The notes under the pieces are model-generated. The model had not been told where the DNA came from and ran no database searches. It worked only from the letters and a program-made list of their open reading frames with translations. The position numbers and the translations under genes were made by a program. DNA of 64,000 bases, taken from positions 186,001 through 250,000 of the forward strand of contig JACKPA010000002.1 of assembly GCA_024233865.1 (NCBI GenBank), given 5' to 3'. The stretch's first letter is position 1, and each line of letters opens with the position of its first letter. This document shows positions 25,872-34,850 of the stretch, one piece after another. This DNA comes from Leptospiraceae bacterium (GTDB lineage Bacteria > Spirochaetota > Leptospiria > Leptospirales > Leptospiraceae).

Positions 25872-25981
25872 CAGTGGTGCACTCAGATTCTATACCTAAT
25901 TTCTAAGAATGTAATCAGTTTTCCAAAAAGATTATTGACATTTCTTTGATGCTTAATATCTATGAATCAGGTTAGCCGAAA

Positions 25982-26055
<74 letters not shown>

Positions 26056-26126
26056 GATGATTTACTGTTATTTTTATAACGGGTGAACTTGTCAATACAA
26101 GATTTTTTTTTAAGGTGATTTGAATT

Positions 26127-26435
26127 ATGACTGATACAATAGAAAGTTTACAAAAAAAGATTAAATTTCAGAATGATATAATTAATGGATATGAAAAAGT
26201 ATTAAAAATTACTCAAAGGGAGTTATCAAATGCTGAGGAAATTAACAAAATGTATGAATCCATTATCAATTATTCAAGCACTGAATTAAAAAATTATCAA
26301 GAAACGGTTAATGCTAATAATATAGTATCCAACATTTCCAGAGAAGAGCTTATGAGCGCACTAGATAGAATAAAAGAATTAGAAGCTGCCAACCGTAAGC
26401 TAAGAGAAGAATATGAAAAAGTAAATTTTAAATAA
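26127..26435 (+). CDS. Small coiled-coil protein beside the partner-switching genes
   Basis: A 102-residue, charged, all-helical protein without signal peptide or membrane helix. Heptads run over most of the length (S-L-Q-K-K-I-K-F-Q-N-D-I-I at the start, L-M-S-A-L-D-R-I-K-E-L-E-A-A-N-R-K-L at the end). It precedes the GAF-SpoIIE-HATPase gene by 29 bases and is probably cotranscribed with it. It may be a binding partner or regulator of that protein; this is inferred from position only. No family is recognised. Confidence 0.7.
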   Translation: MTDTIESLQKKIKFQNDIINGYEKVLKITQRELSNAEEINKMYESIINYSSTELKNYQETVNANNIVSNISREELMSALDRIKELEAANRKLREEYEKVNFK

Positions 26436-26464
26436 TCACTTAAAAATTACATAGAATAAATAAA

Positions 26465-29203
26465 TTGTTAGAAGCATCACTGAATCCTTTTCTAAAACAA
26501 ATTAGAGAAAGTTATATCTCTGAAGAAGAAAAAAAAGAGTTAGAAAGTATATTTAGCTTTATTATCAGGGAAGCTCTTTATACTATTGGAGCCGAAAAGG
26601 GTAATTTATATTATTTAAACAAAGATAAGCTTATAGTTGGAATTAAAGATCATAATCTAGAAGATGAAGATTTTTCTTTTAAAATCTCTCAAAAAGTTAT
26701 CCAAGAGAAAAAAGACCAGCATATAGCCAAAAACCAATACATAGCTGACTTTGATCATGTTACAAAAGAAACCTATATGGTTTGTTACCTAGGGGATAAG
26801 TCGGAGGAAGGAACTTTAGGAGCTTTTTTGGTTGAAGGCTTAAAAAATTTTGAAAATTTTTCGGATAATGATTTTAAGCTTTTCAGACTTTTTTGCGAGA
26901 ATTTAGTAACTCTTTTATACAACGCCCATTATTCCAAAGAATTTAGTGAATTTTATTTAAAATTCACAACCTCACTAGTATTATTAAACCACGCTTCTTC
27001 TAACCAGCAAAAAAACAGTAGATTGGAATTTTTATTAAAAGAAGTAATTCGTGTCACTGGACTTATCAATTCATCCCGAAATCTAACCACACTTTTGAAA
27101 GAGGTCATGGAATCTGTAAAATCCGTATTTCAAACGGAATCTTGTTCCATTATGCTAGTTGATAAAGAAAAGAAGGATTTATATTTTCACATTGTTGCCG
27201 GTGAAAAAGAAGCTGAAATTTCCAAAATTCGAGTTCCTTTGGGTGTTGGTATAGCGGGAACGGTTGCCATTACACGAAAACCAATGATCATTAATGACGC
27301 TCAAAACGATGATAGAGTTTACAAAGCGGTTGATAAAGCCTCTGCTTTTGTAACAAGAAACATCTTAGCTGCTGCTTTGGTCGTTGATGATGAAGTAATT
27401 GGTATAATGGAAGCTATCAATACAATTGATAGAAATAATTTTAACGAAGCAGATATTGACCTTTTTTTAAGCTTCTCTGATGCAGCAGCTGTTGCCATAC
27501 AAAGAACAAGGCTTTTGGAAAACTTAGAGAAAACAAACACAGAATTACAAAAGCGTTTGAGTGAATTAGAAAGCTTGTTTGACCTTGGTCAAGCGGTATT
27601 AGAATCTAGAGGCGAAGAAGAATTAATATTCAAATCCTTGCGAATTGTTACAAGGGAGATGAATGCCAAACGAGCCGCTGTTGTAATCTTGAACGCAAAA
27701 ACCGAACTATTAAATATTTTGTATATCATAGGAAATGAAGAATACCAAGAAAAACTAAGCTTTCTAAGAGATTCAATCATACTACATTCGATTATTGGAA
27801 ACAAAATTGTTTTAAAAAATGAAAAAAGTTCAATTCAGGATTTTGATGCCTTAGATGAAAAAATTTTGGTTGGCTCCTTTATAATATTACCTTTAAATGA
27901 TAGAGACAAAAAACCCTTTGGTGCCATCTGTGTTTCGGATAGGAAAGATTTTATACAGTATGAGCAAGGTCACCTAAGACTTTTACAAACTATTTCTGCA
28001 CAACTAATCAAAGGTTATGAAAACATAAAACTTAATCAGGATATTATTGCAAAGAAAGCTATAGAAAAAGAAATAGAAATTACCAGAAATATACAGAAAA
28101 ACATTCTCCCTTCTAAACTTCCTTCCGGTTCTAATTTTGAAATTGGTGTAAAATCCGTACCAGCTAAAGAGGTTTCAGGAGATTTTTACGACTTTTATAA
28201 ATATGAAGATGGCCAATATTCCTTTCTGATCGCCGATGTATCCGGCAAAAGTCTACCGGCAGCAATTTTTATGGCAATGAGTTCCTCTGTTATGAGAACT
28301 CTTGGGCGAAACCATGAATACAGACCGGACGAGCTTCTAAAAAGAGCAAATGCTCTCATATATGAAGATTCCGAATCTGGAATGTTTGTTACGCTTTTTT
28401 TTATTCATTATAATCCTTCCATATCCGAAGTTGAATTTGCTTCAGCAGGACACAATGATCAAATTTGGATAAAAAATGATGGTCACTACGAGATAATCAA
28501 AGGAAAAGGTCCTCCTCTAGGTGTAGTACCTTCAGTAGACTATATCGGTGGAAAGATGAAACCTTCTTCCGGTGATTTGATTGTGCTGTACACAGATGGA
28601 GCCATTGAACAAGAAGACAAATCTAAAGTTGAATTCGGCTTGGATAGACTTGTGGAGGAAATTATCAAAAGAAGAGAAAAACCCTCTCAAACAATAGCCG
28701 AAGAAATCTATGATTTGATCATGGAATACGCCGATGGCTCCGAACAATTTGATGATTTCACACTTTTAATCCTGAAATTTAATGACGATTACCAATTTAA
28801 GAGGGTATTTCCAGCCAATAATGCTTCCATTCCCAAATTTAGGGATTTTGTGTACGATACAATAAAAATTAGAAATTTGGATGCTACATTAAACGATGAT
28901 ATTCTGCTTTGTGCTGACGAAGCAGCCACTAACGTAGTGATGCATGCTTACGACAACATGGATAAAAATCCAACTTTTGAATGTTATATGAAATTTGTAG
29001 ATGACACTATGAGTATACTTATAAAAAATAGAGGTAAACCGTTTGATCGAAATAAAGTTCTCGAACCCTCCATTCACGCTAATTTAAAGGGAGAGCGAAA
29101 AGGCGGATTTGGGATTTATTTGATAGAAAAATTAATGGATAAAGTAACTTATTATTCTGATAGTGGAATTAACCACATTCTAATTGAGAAAAAAATTAAA
29201 TAA
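26465..29203 (+). CDS. GAF-rich SpoIIE phosphatase fused to an anti-sigma-type HATPase
   Basis: A 912-residue soluble regulator that joins two opposing activities of a partner-switch. It has up to three GAF-like sensory domains (about 20-165, 200-350, 370-520), a linker helix, a SpoIIE/PP2C phosphatase (about 540-770: V-S-G-D-F-Y-D-F, D-V-S-G-K-S-L-P-A-A, Y-T-D-G-A-I-E-Q, D-D-F-T-L-L), and a C-terminal HATPase domain of the RsbW type (about 780-912). The HATPase has an intact N box (D-E-A-A-T-N-V-V-M-H-A) and G2 (G-G-F-G-I-Y-L-I-E), but its G1 box reads N-R-G-K-P-F-D where an Asp is expected first. The start is a TTG, and no ATG is near. The STAS gene downstream is the likely substrate. Confidence 0.88.
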   Translation: MLEASLNPFLKQIRESYISEEEKKELESIFSFIIREALYTIGAEKGNLYYLNKDKLIVGIKDHNLEDEDFSFKISQKVIQEKKDQHIAKNQYIADFDHVTKETYMVCYLGDKSEEGTLGAFLVEGLKNFENFSDNDFKLFRLFCENLVTLLYNAHYSKEFSEFYLKFTTSLVLLNHASSNQQKNSRLEFLLKEVIRVTGLINSSRNLTTLLKEVMESVKSVFQTESCSIMLVDKEKKDLYFHIVAGEKEAEISKIRVPLGVGIAGTVAITRKPMIINDAQNDDRVYKAVDKASAFVTRNILAAALVVDDEVIGIMEAINTIDRNNFNEADIDLFLSFSDAAAVAIQRTRLLENLEKTNTELQKRLSELESLFDLGQAVLESRGEEELIFKSLRIVTREMNAKRAAVVILNAKTELLNILYIIGNEEYQEKLSFLRDSIILHSIIGNKIVLKNEKSSIQDFDALDEKILVGSFIILPLNDRDKKPFGAICVSDRKDFIQYEQGHLRLLQTISAQLIKGYENIKLNQDIIAKKAIEKEIEITRNIQKNILPSKLPSGSNFEIGVKSVPAKEVSGDFYDFYKYEDGQYSFLIADVSGKSLPAAIFMAMSSSVMRTLGRNHEYRPDELLKRANALIYEDSESGMFVTLFFIHYNPSISEVEFASAGHNDQIWIKNDGHYEIIKGKGPPLGVVPSVDYIGGKMKPSSGDLIVLYTDGAIEQEDKSKVEFGLDRLVEEIIKRREKPSQTIAEEIYDLIMEYADGSEQFDDFTLLILKFNDDYQFKRVFPANNASIPKFRDFVYDTIKIRNLDATLNDDILLCADEAATNVVMHAYDNMDKNPTFECYMKFVDDTMSILIKNRGKPFDRNKVLEPSIHANLKGERKGGFGIYLIEKLMDKVTYYSDSGINHILIEKKIK

Positions 29204-29226
29204 ATCAAGAATTTAAAGGATTATGA

Positions 29227-29559
29227 ATGAATCTAAAATCTGAAATTCAAAATAAATTCACAATTATTCACTTGGAAGGAAGAATGGATGTTCATTACGT
29301 GCAAAACATCGAAGAAGAATATCTTTCTTTAATTAATAACGTAGGAACTTCAAACTTGATCATTAATTTGGAAAAAGTTGATTTTATCTCGTCATCTGCT
29401 CTACGAATTTTTGTAACAACTCTAAAATATTGCAAAGAAAGAAAAATTCGTTTGATACTGACCGGTGTTAGAAACCCTGTAAAAAAGATATTTGAACTGG
29501 TAGAAATGAATTCTATGTTTGAAATTTCAGAATCATTAAAAACTGCAATGTTAATTTAA
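29227..29559 (+). CDS. STAS domain protein (anti-sigma factor antagonist type)
   Basis: A 110-residue protein consisting of one STAS domain. The phospho-acceptor loop is seen in V-D-F-I-S-S-S-A-L-R (near 57-66), with the expected serine; the strand L-I-I-N-L-E and the late helix V-K-K-I-F-E-L-V-E-M-N complete the fold. In partner-switching systems such proteins are phosphorylated by an RsbW-type kinase and released by a SpoIIE phosphatase. Both domains are fused in the gene 23 bases upstream, which makes a self-contained module likely. The final target (sigma factor or enzyme) is not in the window, unless it is the carboxylase genes that follow. Confidence 0.92.
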   Translation: MNLKSEIQNKFTIIHLEGRMDVHYVQNIEEEYLSLINNVGTSNLIINLEKVDFISSSALRIFVTTLKYCKERKIRLILTGVRNPVKKIFELVEMNSMFEISESLKTAMLI

Positions 29560-29607
29560 TTTGGTAAACAAGCAAAAGTTGTCTTAAATAAAAAGAGAGA
29601 ATATAAA

Positions 29608-31266
29608 ATGGGAAGTAATATTACATTAGAGAATCCGCTGGCAGAAAAAAAGGTTATTTCAACTGAAGAAACACCAACTAAAAAAGGCATTTATGAAGAA
29701 GCTCTTGAAATGGGAGAAGAATTAATAAATAAACCTTACCAAGGCGGTGGAGTAAGCCGAATCATGGTACAACATTCTAAAGATAGAATGACCGTATGGG
29801 AAAAAATCAAAGTTCTAACGGACGAAGAGCCCAATATCTACTATCAGAACTGGGGTCCTGGCTTGGATGGAGCATCCATTGTAACCGGTATTTTAAATGT
29901 AGACGGTAGAGATATCGCCATATATGGTCATGACTTTACCTTACGTGCCGGCTCGATGGACGCTACAAACGGGAATAAACTAGCAAGAATTATCTACATG
30001 GCTGGAGAGCATGGGATTCCCTTGATAGGTATGAACGACTCTGCCGGTGCTTACGTTCCCGCTGGAGTAGGCGGTTTGGATGGATATAGCGAAGCATTCA
30101 CCGCTCTTAGGAAAATCAGTGGTTTGGTTCCGAGTGTTATGCTGATGTTTGGCTTTAACGCCGGAGGTGGCTCTTATCTTCCACGACAAGGCTCTTTTAT
30201 GATCCAGTGCGAAAATACATTTTTCGGATTGACCGGTCCTGGTGTGGTTAAATCAGTTTTAGGAGAAGATATAACGGCAGATGACTTGGGTGGACCTAAA
30301 GTTCACGGTCAGAGTGGGGTTGTTGATCTTGTGACACCGGATGAGTACGGTTCCTTAAAAACGGCTTTGCGGCTTATGTCTTACTTACCTGATAACAACC
30401 ACGTATTTGCTCCTTTCAGACCAACATCTGATCCGGCCGACAGATTTACTCCGGATGAGGATATACTGTTCAAAAGAACTTTCAATTCAATGACAGGAAT
30501 GAATACGGCTTTTGATATAACCATTTTTATCCAATTGATGTGTGATCACGGTGACTTTTTTGAAATCCAACCTCAAAGAGCTCGGAACCTCATTACGGCA
30601 TTTGGTCGATTAGGGGGGCACGTCGTAGGATTTATTGCCAATAATTCAGCCTATAGCTCCGGACAAATAGACATAGGAGCAGCAAGAAAAGGCACACGGT
30701 TTGTTAGATTTTGTAACCTTTACAACATTCCTATGATCTTCCTGGAAGATACAACGGGATTTTTGCCCGGAAAAGAACAAGAATCCGGTGGTATTGTAGA
30801 AGAAGGTAGGAGGTTGTTGGATTCTATTATCGATTTAAGAACTCCCCGAATTACCTTGATTATACGAAACGCATTCGGAGGTGCTTATGCAACATTCAAT
30901 TCCTATTTCACAGGAGCTGACGTAGTTTATACTCTCCCAACGGCAAGGATTGCTGTGATGGGTCCTGCGGGAAAAGATTATGTTTATAAAGATCAATTAA
31001 TAAAAATTAACTCCACTTATACGGAAAACATAAAAAATGGTATGAGCGAATCAGAAGCATTAAAGGCTAAAAATGCAGAATTGCAAAAACTTTCAACCCA
31101 ATATGAAAAAGAGCTTATGAATCCAAAAGAAGCATTGTCTCTAGGTTCGGTATCAAGCGTTGTAATGCCCGGACAAAGCAGGAAATACCTACTAAAAACT
31201 TTGAACTATTTGATGAGTCGTTACAAGCCGTCTGCAATGGGTGGCATACAAAGGGAGTTTGAATAA
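29608..31266 (+). CDS. Acyl-CoA carboxylase, carboxyltransferase subunit
   Basis: A 552-residue carboxyltransferase of the propionyl-/methylcrotonyl-CoA carboxylase beta type, which moves CO2 from biotin to an acyl-CoA. Both crotonase-like halves are present. The N-terminal half has G-H-D-F-T-L-R-A-G-S-M, D-S-A-G-A-Y-V-P-A-G-V and G-F-N-A-G-G-G-S-Y-L; the C-terminal half has A-F-G-R-L-G-G-H-V-V-G-F, D-T-T-G-F-L-P-G and R-N-A-F-G-G-A-Y-A-T-F. The acyl substrate cannot be chosen by eye. The partner gene begins three bases after its stop, so the two make one enzyme. The STAS gene lies 48 bases upstream. Confidence 0.9.
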   Translation: MGSNITLENPLAEKKVISTEETPTKKGIYEEALEMGEELINKPYQGGGVSRIMVQHSKDRMTVWEKIKVLTDEEPNIYYQNWGPGLDGASIVTGILNVDGRDIAIYGHDFTLRAGSMDATNGNKLARIIYMAGEHGIPLIGMNDSAGAYVPAGVGGLDGYSEAFTALRKISGLVPSVMLMFGFNAGGGSYLPRQGSFMIQCENTFFGLTGPGVVKSVLGEDITADDLGGPKVHGQSGVVDLVTPDEYGSLKTALRLMSYLPDNNHVFAPFRPTSDPADRFTPDEDILFKRTFNSMTGMNTAFDITIFIQLMCDHGDFFEIQPQRARNLITAFGRLGGHVVGFIANNSAYSSGQIDIGAARKGTRFVRFCNLYNIPMIFLEDTTGFLPGKEQESGGIVEEGRRLLDSIIDLRTPRITLIIRNAFGGAYATFNSYFTGADVVYTLPTARIAVMGPAGKDYVYKDQLIKINSTYTENIKNGMSESEALKAKNAELQKLSTQYEKELMNPKEALSLGSVSSVVMPGQSRKYLLKTLNYLMSRYKPSAMGGIQREFE

Positions 31267-31269
31267 ATT

Positions 31270-34017
31270 ATGTTAGATAACAATAACCAGATTGTAAAAT
31301 TTCATGAATCCGATTTTGGTTGGATTCGTTCGTATCGTTTAGATAGTATCAAATGCCTTATTGTCTGTAGAGGTCCTGTTCGAAAAGAGGCTATGGACGT
31401 ATTTGATAGTATTGGAATCAAAGAATATGGCATTCTTCTGTCTGAAAAAGATAGTATTGTGTATTCTTATGCATTAGCTCCGGAATTACGAGGGTTTCGA
31501 TTTCAGAATAATATCCATAGAGTTCCAGACTATATGGGTTCCGGAAAAGAAGAAAAAACCCAAAGAATAGGAGAAATTATAGCCATTGCAAAAAATAACG
31601 GATATACGCATATTTTTGCGGGATACGGGTTTATGGCTGAGGATTTTGAATTTATCAAAGCAATAGAAGATTCAGGTTTAACCTTTATGGGTCCTTCTTC
31701 CAGTGTTGCCATGCACGTCGGAGCAAAGGATGAAGCCAAAAAACTAGCCAGAAAATTAGGTTTATCCGTAACTCCGGGTGTGGATATGGTTTCTGCCAAT
31801 GCTTTGGTCAGAAAAGCAAAAAATCAAGACGGTCTGGTAAAAATCGCGGGCGACAATGGTATAAACTTTCAATACGATCCCTCCAAAGAAATTATAGACA
31901 ATGCTGAAGACTTGCTACAGTTGTCTTACGAAAAGAAGATAGACATCGTAAGCATCAACGACCTCCAAACGGAAGCCGAATTACAATGTTTGGAAATATG
32001 GAAAGACTTTCCGGCAAAAAGAATTCGATTTAAATACATTGGCGGAGGGGGTGGAAAGGGACAAAGGGTCATCAAAGAGAAAAATGAGATTCGAGGAGCT
32101 GTAATGGAAATCCTTGCCGAATCAAAGGTAACAGGTATTGGTTCAAATCGAAACTTTCTCATCGAATTAAATATCGAGAATACAAGACACAACGAGATTC
32201 AAATCATTGGAAACGGTGATTGGTGTTTATCGTTAGGAGGACGTGATTGTTCCCTCCAAATGCACGAACAAAAATTGTTAGAAATTTCTCTTACACAAGA
32301 GTTACTTCACCAAGAATTAGAAGGTATTTCCGGACATAGAGCCGAAGTTTTAAAGGCAGATTTGCAAGCTCTGACTGAAATGGAAGAAGAAGCAGAAAGA
32401 TTAGGAGCAGCGGTTCACTTAAATAGCGTCTCTACTTTTGAGTCAATTGTGGAAGGAACAAATCACTTTTTTATGGAAGTGAATACCAGGATTCAAGTTG
32501 AGCATAGAGTAACCGAAATGGTTTACAAACTGAAGTTCACCAATCCGGAAAATCCCAGTGAGTACTTTATTGTAGAAAGTCTTGTAGAAGCAATGGCATT
32601 GTTATCACTTCATGGTCAAAGATTACCAAAACCGGAAAGGATACAAAGAAATTTATCCGGAGCAGAAGCCCGAATCAATGCTACAAACCAAAGTTTACAA
32701 CCTCACGCCGGAGGAATTATACTCAACTGGTCGCCTCCCCTACCCTATGAAATTAGGGATGACCAAGGCATTGGTATTCGAAATCATGATACAGGCTTAT
32801 TTATCAGGTATAGGCTTGCTGGTGCTTATGATTCCAATATAGCCCTAATCGTAAGTTATGGAAAATCAAGGTTTGAAAATCTCGATAGGCTCCGGGACAT
32901 ATTAAAAAGAACGGTTCTTCGTGGAAACGATTTGCAAACCAATATGCCGGTTCACTACGGACTCATCAATTGGATTATCGGAAAAGACGTTATGTTCAAG
33001 CCTTCCACTCGGTTTATGTTGGCATATTTGGCTGGAATAGGTTCCTTGGAATCCAAGATCAAGGATATTGATATTGAAGTTATTTGGGAAGAAGTTTTCA
33101 AAAATGTAAAAAAACACAATCCAGAACATGCGAAGGTTTTGAGTAAAAAATTAACTCTGATAACACGCCCTATAAGATTAATACTATCTTCTCCACATCT
33201 ATTGGGCGGCTTTCTCGGTTTTCACCACAACAAAGCCTGGGAAATTATTGATTATAAGGTGAAATTTATAAAAAACCCGGTATTGATACTAAATGATTTA
33301 TATGCCTATCTCAATTTGGAGTCAGATGATTCTAAAGATGCTTGTCACCAAATTTGGGATCATGACCTTACGATTTTAAACAATGGTCTTGACTTTTATA
33401 ACGACTTGGAAAGAATTTCCGGTTTAAAAGAGAGCTTTGGGTTTTGGGATGACAAGTTTAAAAAAGATCAAAATCCGGTTCCGGATAAAATCAATAATGA
33501 TCTGTGGCAAAAATGCCGAGGCGCTCATGAAGGGCATCAGCTGGGTATGGATATTCTGAAAGTTATACCAAGAGTTGGTAGCATATCGAGTTTTATAAAG
33601 TTGGATATTGATGGCTCTTTGAACGAAGTTGTACCGGATGTTTTTAAAGATTCTGCTCCTTTAATCAAGTTTTTATCTCCTCCACCTAAAGCAAAGTCAG
33701 ACGAAATTGTTGCTCCTATGGGCGGAGTGTATTACTCTAAAGAATCACCTGATTCTCCACAGCTTATTAAAACGGGAGAACACTTCAAAGCCGGTCAACC
33801 TCTATTTATTATTGAAGTCATGAAAATGTTTAACAAAATTTCAGCTCCTTTTGATGGAACGATTGTTAAAAATTTTATGGAAGATTCCGATGGAAAAGTG
33901 ATAGCCAAAGGGCAAACTTTGTTTAAAGTAGAGCCTGATGAGCCTATTGTAGAAGAATCTCTTCAAGAGATAGAAGAGCGTAGGAAAAACGCTAGTCTTG
34001 CAATTCTTTTAGAATAG
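31270..34017 (+). CDS. Acyl-CoA carboxylase, biotin carboxylase plus biotin carrier subunit (divergent)
   Basis: A 915-residue subunit. The first half is a biotin carboxylase ATP-grasp enzyme: glycine loop G-G-G-G-G-K-G-Q-R (near 262), R-H-N-E-I-Q (near 309), F-M-E-V-N-T-R-I-Q-V-E-H (near 398). The end is a biotinyl domain with the modified lysine in I-I-E-V-M-K-M-F (near 857). It departs from the usual sequence in places. The carboxylase R-R-H-Q-K stretch reads M-H-E-Q-K, and there is an extra segment of about 70 residues between V-T-P-G-V-D and the glycine loop. The region 500-800 is long and unlike standard BCCP linkers. Biotin-dependent carboxylation is likely, given the partner gene; the differences deserve testing. 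Confidence 0.85.
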   Translation: MLDNNNQIVKFHESDFGWIRSYRLDSIKCLIVCRGPVRKEAMDVFDSIGIKEYGILLSEKDSIVYSYALAPELRGFRFQNNIHRVPDYMGSGKEEKTQRIGEIIAIAKNNGYTHIFAGYGFMAEDFEFIKAIEDSGLTFMGPSSSVAMHVGAKDEAKKLARKLGLSVTPGVDMVSANALVRKAKNQDGLVKIAGDNGINFQYDPSKEIIDNAEDLLQLSYEKKIDIVSINDLQTEAELQCLEIWKDFPAKRIRFKYIGGGGGKGQRVIKEKNEIRGAVMEILAESKVTGIGSNRNFLIELNIENTRHNEIQIIGNGDWCLSLGGRDCSLQMHEQKLLEISLTQELLHQELEGISGHRAEVLKADLQALTEMEEEAERLGAAVHLNSVSTFESIVEGTNHFFMEVNTRIQVEHRVTEMVYKLKFTNPENPSEYFIVESLVEAMALLSLHGQRLPKPERIQRNLSGAEARINATNQSLQPHAGGIILNWSPPLPYEIRDDQGIGIRNHDTGLFIRYRLAGAYDSNIALIVSYGKSRFENLDRLRDILKRTVLRGNDLQTNMPVHYGLINWIIGKDVMFKPSTRFMLAYLAGIGSLESKIKDIDIEVIWEEVFKNVKKHNPEHAKVLSKKLTLITRPIRLILSSPHLLGGFLGFHHNKAWEIIDYKVKFIKNPVLILNDLYAYLNLESDDSKDACHQIWDHDLTILNNGLDFYNDLERISGLKESFGFWDDKFKKDQNPVPDKINNDLWQKCRGAHEGHQLGMDILKVIPRVGSISSFIKLDIDGSLNEVVPDVFKDSAPLIKFLSPPPKAKSDEIVAPMGGVYYSKESPDSPQLIKTGEHFKAGQPLFIIEVMKMFNKISAPFDGTIVKNFMEDSDGKVIAKGQTLFKVEPDEPIVEESLQEIEERRKNASLAILLE

Positions 34018-34078
34018 CCCTTCGGCTACGTTCAGGGAACACCGACTACGCGGACACTGAGCGTAGCCGAAGTGTCCT
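34018..34078. repeat. Palindromic GAGCGTAGCCGAA-type element
   Basis: CTTCGGCTACGTTCAG (34020-34035) pairs with CTGAGCGTAGCCGAAG (34057-34072) over 16 positions with one G-T mismatch, around a 21-base GC-rich loop that itself contains C-G-A-C-T-A-C-G. It starts directly after the carboxylase stop codon and ends ten bases before the rhomboid start. It belongs to the same repeat family as the elements at 42193 and 56283. It could act as a transcript-end or processing hairpin, but lacks a T run. Confidence 0.8.
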
Positions 34079-34088
34079 TATAATATCC

Positions 34089-34712
34089 ATGTTTATAGCT
34101 TTTTTAGAAACACCAATTTCTGCTTTAATTCTAGTTATTACAATTGGAATTAGTCTATACTCGTTGTTTAAAGACGAAACATTGATTGATAAGCTCATTC
34201 TTCACCCTTATAGCGTAGTCAGAAAACGTGAATATTATAGAATTATCACAAGTGGGCTCATTCATGCCGATCTATGGCATTTGGCATTTAATATGCTTTC
34301 TTTTCAATCATTTGCTTTTTATTTGGAAAGACAACTTGGTTCCATTCCATTTTTACTTTTGTATTTAGTTTGTCTGGTAACAAGCGATATAACTACCATT
34401 TTAAAAAATAGAGACAACGCTATGTACAGAAGTTTGGGAGCTTCCGGTGCTGTTTCAGGGGTGATTTTTAGTTTTATTTTATTTTTTCCTGGGATCGAAA
34501 TAGGTATTTTGTTTATACCTTTTGGAATTCCGGCTACGGTTTTTGGTATATTGTTTTTATTGTATAGCTATTATTCTGCAAACTATCAATACGACAATAT
34601 TAATCATGATGCCCATTTATGGGGTGCTTTAACAGGATTTGCTTTGACGGTAGTATATGAGCCATCTCTGCTTCCAAATTTATTATCTTATTTTTCAAGT
34701 TATGGAAGATAA
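34089..34712 (+). CDS. Rhomboid family intramembrane serine protease
   Basis: A 207-residue membrane protein with about six helices and the rhomboid catalytic set: H-A-D-L-W-H-L-A-F-N-M (near 57-67, oxyanion-side Asn), the nucleophile Ser in G-A-S-G-A-V-S-G (near 118-125), and the base His in N-H-D-A-H-L-W-G (near 178). Length and helix spacing fit a basic six-helix bacterial rhomboid, without extra cytosolic domains. Substrates are unknown. The gene stands alone between the palindromic element and the mqnA leader region; it may be read through from the carboxylase genes. Confidence 0.9.
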   Translation: MFIAFLETPISALILVITIGISLYSLFKDETLIDKLILHPYSVVRKREYYRIITSGLIHADLWHLAFNMLSFQSFAFYLERQLGSIPFLLLYLVCLVTSDITTILKNRDNAMYRSLGASGAVSGVIFSFILFFPGIEIGILFIPFGIPATVFGILFLLYSYYSANYQYDNINHDAHLWGALTGFALTVVYEPSLLPNLLSYFSSYGR

Positions 34713-34717
34713 GAAAA

Positions 34718-34813
34718 AAGGTACGAAAACTCCGTACCTTAAAATAATAAATTGTAAAAAGAGTAATGCTATTACTCATAAACCTTATAAATTCATTAGA
34801 TTACTTTTACAAT
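34718..34813 (+). promoter_or_regulatory. Structured leader between rhomboid and mqnA
   Basis: The gap before mqnA contains a perfect 8-base hairpin AAGGTACG/CGTACCTT (34718-34740) and then a pair of competing structures. AGTAAT (34762-34767) can pair with ATTACT close by (34771-34776), or with ATTACT at 34800-34805 as part of a longer arm. In the long form ATTGTAAAA...GTAAT (34751-34767) pairs with ATTACTTTTACAAT (34800-34813), with a three-base bulge. The two forms exclude each other. No known riboswitch is recognised. The stretch is AT-rich, so chance is possible. Confidence 0.35.
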
Positions 34814-34850
34814 ATATTTTTGATCTAAAATTTACAAAAATTAAGTACTT

